Part shown: one piece after another, positions 56,432 through 64,000 of the stretch
Position numbering within the stretch: position 1 is the stretch's first letter
How the letters are laid out: each line of letters opens with the position of its first letter
Source of the DNA: Echria macrotheca
Lineage: Eukaryota; Ascomycota; Sordariomycetes; Sordariales; Schizotheciaceae
Assembly: GCA_030411725.1 (NCBI GenBank)
Contig: MU839851.1
Coordinates: 1-64,000 of the forward strand
DNA length: 64,000 nucleotides
Direction of reading: 5' to 3'
The notes under the pieces: generated by a model
What the model saw: only the letters and a program-made list of their open reading frames with translations
Databases searched by the model: none
What the model was told of the DNA's origin: nothing
Made by a program: the position numbers and the translations under genes

Positions 56432-59400
56432 TCATCTAGCACAAACCAACCTCACCTCCTCCATTGCCAGTTTGACCCTCCGGACCTCAACAGCTACCCG
56501 TTCACGAAACTCGGGATCCTGTTCACTTTCTTCCGCTACATTCTCGCTCCGAATGATATCCATAATTCCTGACACAAAATCAAGCCGCTCCCGGACCCGC
56601 TGGCGGATATCAGTCTGGAGCTGGTCGGCCAGGTTTCGAAACTCTTGTCGGAAGCGCCTTATCAGCGCAATGAATTGGTCCTCATCGGCGAGTTTGGAAT
56701 TGATAATGCTTTTCTTGCGCGCCCAGCTTCCGGTTCCTGTTTTTTCTGCGTGTCATTATGTGATGACGGTCGTCCTCCGGCATTTTCATAGGATTGGATA
56801 ACCGAGAAGGGCTTCCTAGGCGCACCGAACTTACCATAGACTTGACTAGCAGCTGCGTATGTCGTTTCCATGCTTTGCCCAAAGAAACCAGTCCTCAAAC
56901 CGGAAAGTGCGCTCGTTCGTAATTGACTATCTCCTGTTAGCTGTCGCGTCTGCGATTGCGCAAGTGAATACCCACGAGACCTGGCTTTCGAACGCGGAAC
57001 AGAGATCTTCAACTTCGGCTGCGAGCAACCGCTGACAGGACGCCAAAGCGTCATAGAGAGGCTCCGCTGAATCCATGAATTCTTCCGGCAGATTGTCTGA
57101 AAAAATGTAAGCAACCAGGTGAGCGGTGTGAACGAAGGATGGTTCTCACCCTGGCTCTCAGCCGCTTCAATCAGAGCCTGGTTGAGATATGCAACGAGAT
57201 TGTCGGCCCGGTCTCGAAGGACTGACCGAAACGTATCCCACGGTTGCGAAAGGTCCTCCACCATGGTTTCAGTCCCTTCCTCATTCCAATTGCGGTATCC
57301 CATCACGTCGGTAGTGTAGATGCCATAGTTCCGGACAAAGGCGGCGTAGCTCGCTACACCATATTAACGAATTTTCAACGAAACTTCCGAAACCACTTAC
57401 AATGGTGCCACTGATATATTTGTCCTCTTATTAGCCAATTGCGATCTCGTTGGAACGAGAAAGAAAACACTTACACTGCCCCACTCAGAACCTGCGTTTA
57501 GAGCGCCGTTTGTCCACCGACGGGTGTCTCTACCTGCCCCGTGTCAAATGATCGTAGGGACATTTTCTCAAAGATGCCAAACGTACGCTGGTATATATTC
57601 TCATCGAAATCGGCCCTCAACAACCCTCCTATCAGGTATACCGGTGATACGCGCGCACGAAGCTTCTGTCCAAGTGTTGTGATAAGTATGTGCTGGAAGA
57701 CTTTTCCGGCACAGGGTGCCACTAACCTCGCGCATCTGGCGCTCTAGCTGGTCGAGTGCGGCTCTCACGGCCTCTTTCCGCTCGGTGCTGGCATCACCTG
57801 CGCCGGATTGTACCCAGAGATCTAGCCTGCTGACCAGGTTCGGAACCTCGTTATGGATATAACTAAGAGCAATGCTCAATTGGCTCTCAGAGACAAGTGA
57901 AAGGCAGTGCTTTCTGATGCTGATAATCCCGCTCAGATGGAGGAATGGAAGATGGCCGTCTACTGGGGTTTTGTTGCGATGGTCCCAGTAAAGTTTGTTG
58001 CTTGAACAAAAGACACTGACATTTCCCGTTGGGACTTCGGGGCCATATTTTGCCATGAGCTCGGCCGTAACAACACGATTTCGTTCCTCGATGACGTATC
58101 TTGCCAGCCTATACAGCTGTTATTAGCGGGGTTGGCGAAAGGGAAGGTGGCACATACGCTTGTTCGAGGTTCTTCACCGTTATGCTTTGATAATATTAGT
58201 GACATGCCAGATAAAACACTCTCCGCAGAGGAGTGACATGAACACTGGACATACCTCTGTCTCCCAGCATCGCGGTATAGTCGATCCTTCTCCTCTTTCT
58301 CGCCATCTAAAAGATTATGCAGCTCCTCCTCAATGTCTGCAAGAATTCGTTCTTCAGTTTTCTTGTGCTCGATGAGATCCTGAACGCGATGTCCACGCTC
58401 ATCTGGCCAGTCTCGTATGGCCTCACGTGCTGTGAATAGCTACACAAATTAGAGATTGCTTGACAAGTTGCAGAGCGTGATACTCACATCTGATTTAGTA
58501 CAAATAATGCCGATCTTGGACAGGCCCGCCTGCCTAGCTAGCTTGAAGACAGCCATGACGCTCTCATTTGAAGCTGCTCGCTCGCTATGGCAGACGGCAA
58601 AGATTTCGTGGCAACAACGAAGGTAGCGCTCGGTAATAACCTGACGTGCCGAATTAAGGTCACGAAGTCCTATGTCATCAGAAAAATTCCAGTGTTGTCG
58701 AGGGGCGGAAGCAGACCTGGTAGATCAACGAGGACAAGCCCTCTGCTGAGGATGTATGCGTTGAGGGACACACTGTCTGGTCAGCTAGCCCTTACCGCAG
58801 TCGGTGAAGAACATACTTGATTTTCTTGATATAAGGCCATATGGCGGGTCTCCTGGGTGAGGCCTCCTCGGATGTAAGCCGCATTAGTTCTTCTGCGCAG
58901 TCCTCCTGTCTTTCAAAAACATGGAGACCCGCGGCTGATCTGCGTCCGCTGGACCATTCCATGAGAGTTTCCACCACCTCCTGCTGTCCACCAGAAATGA
59001 GGAAATCAGGCGTGAAACGGCCTCGGAACATGGCGGAAAAGGTATCGAGAGCAAGATTAGCGAGACCTGCCCAATGTCCCCGTTCGTCGCCTTCGATCTC
59101 AGCGGAGTGGAAATGGTTGTGCCGGTAATTAGCCACCATGTCGGTAAAAAGTTCTCTCAATTCAGTTTGCGTGTACTCTTCGACTTCGATCGCGAAAGTG
59201 CCAAGCTCATGGTACCGGTATTCAGTGACGACGCTTGTACAACCGTTTTGCATTCCGCTCTATATGCGTCTTTTAGATATGATACAAGGGCACAGGGTAC
59301 ACAACTGCTCATTACTTACGGTCCGCGCAAGGTTGTCCTCGTCCAGCAACGAGTTCAGCAAACTGCTCTTTCCTGTCATCGATGTCAGATCCTCCACCAG

Positions 59401-60288
59401 CTTGTAAAAGGAATACCATGGATACCAACCAACAGCAGAATCACCGACAAGGCCCACAATCCTGGTTGGTGGACACTGAAAGTTTGCCAGCTTCTGGGCT
59501 GTGCGACTCAGCTCGTGAAGAGTAGAGTCGGGCTCTAATTGAATGGTACTGCTGCTGAGAACCTCGGCCAAGCTTCCCATAAGAGCCTTCGCATCACGAA
59601 ACGCTTGTTGGAATGCTGGGCTGTGGAAACGGTCAGACGGCGGCTCCTCATTCCGCACATCGTGAGGGAGAAGATTGGTCCTAGAAGAAGACCGCCGGCT
59701 TCTATTGACTGGTCGTCCCAGATCCCTGTCCTGGCTGTTAGGAACGTTCGATGAGCTTGTCTCTGGATTCTGTCTCGCTGGAGTTGTTCCCGGAAGAGCG
59801 GCGGCCATGCCACTCATGTCAAGAGGAGTTTCTGTCGAAAGGCGGATACGGTTGATGGCGGTGTTAACATCATCCAAATCAAGGTGTGTCTGCCCGAGAT
59901 CGGAAACCCGCGCATTGGGAGGCGGTGTGCTTAGGGTAATAGATGGTGTAACCATGTTGGAAGGCGACGGAGAAGCGGATCCTCCAACTGGACCTGGACT
60001 TCCGAGACGTCGCGGGGACACCGTGTCGTGTTCAACAGAGGATCGGACTGCATCTGCCCCCGGGGATCCTCGAAAACGGAACACACCACTAGTGTGTGGA
60101 GAGAAGGATACTACAGAGCTCGAGGATGGGGTGAGGATTGGTAGGGAGGTCGAATCAGAGTCAGAGCTGCTTGATTCTCGGCCTGCCGAGGCTCGAGGAG
60201 TGCTGTCAGGTGTCCATCGTGCCGTAGAACCTCGGGAACTGGTAGCTGATGTGGAGATAAATACTGAATCGTTGCTTTCTGGACTCAT
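56432..60288 (-). CDS. Dynamin-superfamily GTPase, SLIP-GC (nuclear GTPase)-like, multi-exon
   Basis: About 1000 aa or more from at least 12 exons. Exons read with confidence: 60288-59430, 59372-59320, 59259-58817, 58772-58717, 58669-58488, 58439-58255, 58184-58158, 58108-57727. A Ser-rich disordered N-terminus (about 280 aa) precedes the G domain: G1 GDSAVG/KSS split by an intron, a CTSVVTEY switch-like element, G3 DLPG at the end of exon 4 and G4 TKSD at the end of exon 5. Long coiled-coil helices follow (HKKTEERILADIEEELHNLL; RFRQEFRNLADQLQTDIRQR near the end), and the frame stops at TGA 56434-56432. Exons between 57665 and 56760 are short and uncertain, including possible micro-exons. Fungal homologues are common but poorly studied; membrane or nuclear roles are inferred from the family. 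Confidence 0.82.
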
Positions 60289-62259
60289 TGTTCCAGACTG
60301 CGAATGGTTAGAAGAAAGTCTGGGTAGGTTTTCAACCTCTAGACCTACTCCGTACTGACGATGAGAAACTGACCGTTGGCGTGTTCATTAGCTTGTGGCA
60401 AACAAATGAAAGATCACTGGTAACGCATGAAGTGCAACGAAGAAATGACCCCACAACGAGTAAAAACCGGGACAGATTCCGGATTAAATGCTTTGGCGCT
60501 GCAAAAGATGGATGCGGAGGTAGTTTCAAGGCAGAATACCTGGCAGAGATGATGACACCGCCTTATTGAGCCGAGAATCCGTAAATCGAGCACTGTGAAA
60601 CGGATGCCGCCCCCTATTGACCTGAAGACCTAACAAGTTAGGAGCCAGAGTTGCGCGTTGGCAGAACAGCATGAAACACAGCCCGGAAATTGGGTCTCAG
60701 AATCAGGCCAACACCACTTTGGACCCCGGAAACCTACCCAACATGGCCGGTGGTTGCGCATGGCTGACAGGGGAGCCATTGGCCCATTAGGCACACTCAA
60801 GGCGGCAGAACCACGCTGTCGGTACTGGGGGTGCCGTCTGATCCAAAATGCGCAACGAAACCGCAATTGAGAGGCAGCCGGCCCCGGTAAGCCGATCGTC
60901 TTCTGAGCGAGCGAAACTCGATGGAATACGAAACGGGCCGTCTGCCAGGCTCCCGGAGGGGACCTGTGAAGAACTTTGCGGGCGGCCCATCGCCCTTAAC
61001 GCCCAGGGCCGTATATTTACCACTTAGAGAGCTGGCTGACTGAGCCACCGTGCAATGATGTTGTGCCGCACACCCGCATAGCCGACGACTTATCTTTCTG
61101 CCATGCCTCAAACATTTGGGGAGTTTTCCGAAACCGAGCCCCTCCTTCCCCTCCGCAAGAAGGCGAGAGAAATGATATCTCTTCGCGCCAGAAGAACACA
61201 GTCCAACGACTGAGACTATCCGACTGACCCCCCCACAACCCAGTCGCCCACTCTTCACGCTGTTGTGGGCTGGGGGGATGGGGTAACCGTAGCACACTGC
61301 GTTTATCTTTTCATTCTAGATCACCTGCAGCTCGTGGAGACATGTATGCAGATGGCAACTTGGAAAGTAGTGCTAGAACTCTGCAATCTTTTGACGCACA
61401 GAAATCAGGACTCGTCTCAACCGATGAACCCGTTTGGCCTGCCGCATGCTATCACTTCGGGATCGACATCTCTTCCAGTGTCTTAGGTACTGTGGTTATT
61501 GGGTCCCCACACTCATCAGCAACTGTCCCGCAACTCCCGCGGTGCAAGTTCCGCTAGGTTGCGGTACAAGCAGGTAGAGATATTTTTCTTAACTGTCGTA
61601 GGACCGGAATTGGCGTTGCCAGATAGAAATTAGAATCATGGAGTCACTGTGGATGCAGTGACTTCGCTCCGGCCTATGAACGTCTGTTAAAGAACGTCGC
61701 TTGATACCTCTAAGACGCTAACGAGCATATCCAATCTGGGATGAATCGGGGGGGGCGAGAGGCCCAAAATTTATTATTTCGACACAGGAAGACGCTTAAA
61801 TTGCAACAAAAGTAACTCCATCAGGGTAAGGAGTCTTTGTGGGTTGCAGTATGAATCTAAGGAGAGCAGTGCTAAGGATGCTTGTTTTGTGAAAGAGAGG
61901 ATGGTCCTCTGGCCCTGGCTAAATACAGGTGGTTGTTGTCCGTATGCCCTTGCTATCTGACGGGGGTACTCCTTCCTGGCCCTACAGACCATTGAACTAA
62001 CAAACATTCATGGGTGGGGGGCCTTTACCGGGGGGTTGAGTCCAGTGGACCGACCAGTGGGGAAGGTTGGCAGGGATGCAACAGGCAGCGCGACCCGTGC
62101 CCAGGTCCACTCCTCTCTGCTGCCTGGGATTCGGTAATCTAACAAGAAATGGGGAGGCGGGGACCAGATTGAGTAAAATCTCCATCCGAAATTTTGACAT
62201 TGCCAGGGACTACTCGGCTCTTCTCTCTCTTAGTTCACCAAACCTTTTTGTTCGGAGCA
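60289..62259. other. 2-kb gene-poor interval
   Basis: Divergent promoter space between the GTPase and F-box-like genes. A 166-codon minus frame (60797-61297) and smaller ones lack domain features. Confidence 0.5.
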
Positions 62260-63372
62260 ATGGGCCAGCCAAACGGTCTCCTACGGATTCCTCGACATAT
62301 CCTTGGGCTGATCCTGGACGAGTTCTGCCACCACCACGTCCACGGTCTTGAGGAAGCGTTTCGGTCGGAGCCCGATGAGCCTGGAGCTTGGCAGTTGCGG
62401 GAGCAGAAGCGGCTCTCGGCAACAGAAAGCATCCCTACGCTCGCTATCCTCTGCCGAACATCCAAGACTATTGCCGAGCATGCCACCTGGCGTCTCTACC
62501 ACACGATCCCGGCGTCACGGATGCAAAAGTCGTGGCCGTTGTTGGCTCGCACACTCCTTTCACGTCCAGATCTCGCCGCGCTGGTCAAGTCGACGAGTCT
62601 TGTAGACCTGTTTGTCCCGCGTGGTCTGCCAGTCTTCCCGCCTGAAGTCGTCGCCTACTGGGCCGCCCAGTTCGCACGCCTGCCTTCTTTCGAGCCAGGG
62701 CGCTTTGACTTTGACAAGCCCCTCGCGGTAGAAGATCTGGCCAATCGGGATAGTGAGAACCAGGCTGCCGTCTCCGCCTCGACCATGTGCAGTCTGCTTC
62801 CCAGCCTCGAGACCCTTGAAGTCACCAACAACAGCTTTTCCGAAAGCTGCCCTTGCTTCATGCTCCAGAAACCGGGTTCCTTACCGGCACTTCGCAGCCT
62901 GCAGATAGCACACTGGGACACGGAATTTGGCTTCGATATTACGGAGGTTGTTGGCATTTTGGATGCGGCACCACGACTAAAGCATCTGCGGATGATACAA
63001 GCGGGATACGGCGGCCTTTATGACGTGGATGATGACGAGCTGGATTCTAACAAGGCGCCGTCCCTCTGTCTTAAGAACATCCTGCGGCTCGACATGCTGT
63101 GTTGTACCATGACAGCCCGCGAGCTGGGCCGGATCCTCAGGATGTGTCCCAATGTTCACGAAGTATACTACTTCTGCGGGGGACCCTGCTACGGGGACGA
63201 ACAGTTTGGGCCTCTGGAGGCTACGAGCGCAGTACTGAGAAATGGCCACAACGTTGAGAAGGTCGACATAGATTTGTGCAACTGGGAGGATATGGAGGAG
63301 TTCGAGGAGTCCGACATGCGATGGGGCGAGGCAGTGTTGGCAGCAAGAGGCATCGCCTGCCGGTTCCGTTAA
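62260..63372 (+). CDS. F-box/leucine-rich-repeat-like protein
   Basis: The 370-aa single-exon product starts at ATG 62260. The N-terminus (GLLRIPRHILGLILDEF...TLAILCRTSKTIAEHATWRLYHTI) has the L-P-x-E-I/L...I-x-x-x-C-x-x-x-W layout of fungal F-box proteins. The rest shows LRR-like repeats: LPSLETLEVTNNSF, LPALRSLQIAHWD, APRLKHLRMI and LKNILRLDMLCC. Such proteins recruit substrates to SCF ubiquitin ligases; the F-box here is divergent, so the assignment is probable and not proven. Confidence 0.72.
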   Translation: MGQPNGLLRIPRHILGLILDEFCHHHVHGLEEAFRSEPDEPGAWQLREQKRLSATESIPTLAILCRTSKTIAEHATWRLYHTIPASRMQKSWPLLARTLLSRPDLAALVKSTSLVDLFVPRGLPVFPPEVVAYWAAQFARLPSFEPGRFDFDKPLAVEDLANRDSENQAAVSASTMCSLLPSLETLEVTNNSFSESCPCFMLQKPGSLPALRSLQIAHWDTEFGFDITEVVGILDAAPRLKHLRMIQAGYGGLYDVDDDELDSNKAPSLCLKNILRLDMLCCTMTARELGRILRMCPNVHEVYYFCGGPCYGDEQFGPLEATSAVLRNGHNVEKVDIDLCNWEDMEEFEESDMRWGEAVLAARGIACRFR

Positions 63373-64000
63373 CATTATGAAGGGGGTGGTAGGGGCTCGA
63401 ACGATGTTTAATAGGTTACAACCGGCTAGTTCATTCCCCGCTTCAGCTACCAGCCGGAGAACCAAACCGAGGCCATCTTCCATGATTGCTACTGCGCATC
63501 GATACTACAGTTGTTATCACTAGGAGAGCCCAACTGCCTAGGTACCTAGTAAACCTCCCTGATAGTAGAAAGAGGGAACACTGCGGTTGGGAATACGCAT
63601 GGCCAACCACGTTCCAGTGCTCATAACTCGGGCGGGTGTGCGCTCCCAGATATGGCAGATTGCAATAGAGACTCACCTACTCCTCTCAAACCCGAGCGCA
63701 TTTCGTAAGGTACCGGTTGCCTCGGATGCAGAGACGCTGTAGATCCATACATTTCCTTTCCTGCTGGAAGCAGCCAAAACCAAGATAAACTCATTACTGG
63801 AGCGGATAATACTTCAGGGCTTTCGGGAAGAAATTTAGAAAGTCCCTTGTCGTCAATCAGTTCGGGGTTGTTCTGCTAAGCACCGGTCCAGACATGAGAT
63901 GTCTGAAGATGTCTCGTGAGATCGCGGATGCAACTTTGCTCCCCTCTACTTGGACAGCGACTCCGGTGACGACGTCTCCCTGGAGAGGACTATACACTTC
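63373..64000. other. Right-edge intergenic sequence
   Basis: No supported gene. Contains CCTAGGTACCTAG near 63537. A gene may start beyond the window. Confidence 0.5.

Noticed and set aside
60797..61297. 166-codon minus-strand frame
   Set aside because: No protein features; composition looks like non-coding.
1..64000. CRISPR arrays, bacterial promoters, Shine-Dalgarno sites, tRNA or rRNA genes
   Set aside because: No spaced direct-repeat array, cloverleaf or rRNA-like sequence was recognised; the window is eukaryotic.

Overview
The window is the end of a chromosome from a filamentous ascomycete (Pezizomycotina, probably a sordariomycete). It opens with a telomere (15 tandem AACCCT units, the complement of TTAGGG). 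Most genes carry short GT-AG introns (about 44-90 nt) with fungal branch points such as GCTAAC or GACTAAC. Families present include PTH11/SAT4-type rhodopsin receptors, P450s, a GFA-fold enzyme, small secreted cysteine-containing proteins and an SLIP-GC-like GTPase. No bacterial operon structure is visible.

The main feature lies next to the telomere, at 2.45-21.4 kb: a complete ABC-type (Tc) toxin complex of bacterial ancestry. A fused TcB-TcC gene (10662->2451) and a TcA gene (11133->21388) are divergently transcribed from a 470-bp shared intergenic region. The fused gene has SpvB, FG-GAP, Rhs and a hypervariable C-terminal effector. The TcA has a peptidoglycan-binding-like N-terminus, VRP1, neuraminidase-like and TcB-binding regions. 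Both genes are open, full length and interrupted by fungal spliceosomal introns, so they look domesticated in a eukaryotic genome and not like contamination. Between them and the telomere sits a 5'-truncated SNF2-type helicase gene.

22-31 kb: an O-methyltransferase, a seven-helix SAT4/PTH11-like membrane protein, an alcohol acetyltransferase-like enzyme and two small secreted proteins. 33-41 kb: a coiled-coil repeat protein, a GFA/CENP-V enzyme, a thioredoxin-fold PDI-like protein head to head with a secreted prolyl 4-hydroxylase, a secreted sorbosone dehydrogenase-like enzyme and a VOC protein. 41-50 kb: a Thr/Ser-rich secreted protein, a glutathione S-transferase divergent from a cytochrome P450, a six-cysteine mini secreted peptide and an Arg/Ser-rich unknown protein. 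51-64 kb: a zinc-finger-like unknown, a membrane-anchored beta-propeller lectin-like protein, a dynamin-like GTPase and an F-box/LRR-like protein.

The gene content (toxin complex, secreted peptides, detoxification enzymes, receptors, long gene-poor gaps) is that of an accessory subtelomeric region. The OMT, acetyltransferase, P450 and GST are tailoring-type enzymes, but no PKS, NRPS or terpene backbone gene is present, so a metabolite cluster is not claimed. Exon boundaries were read by eye from splice signals, frame continuity and family resemblance; none is backed by transcript data.
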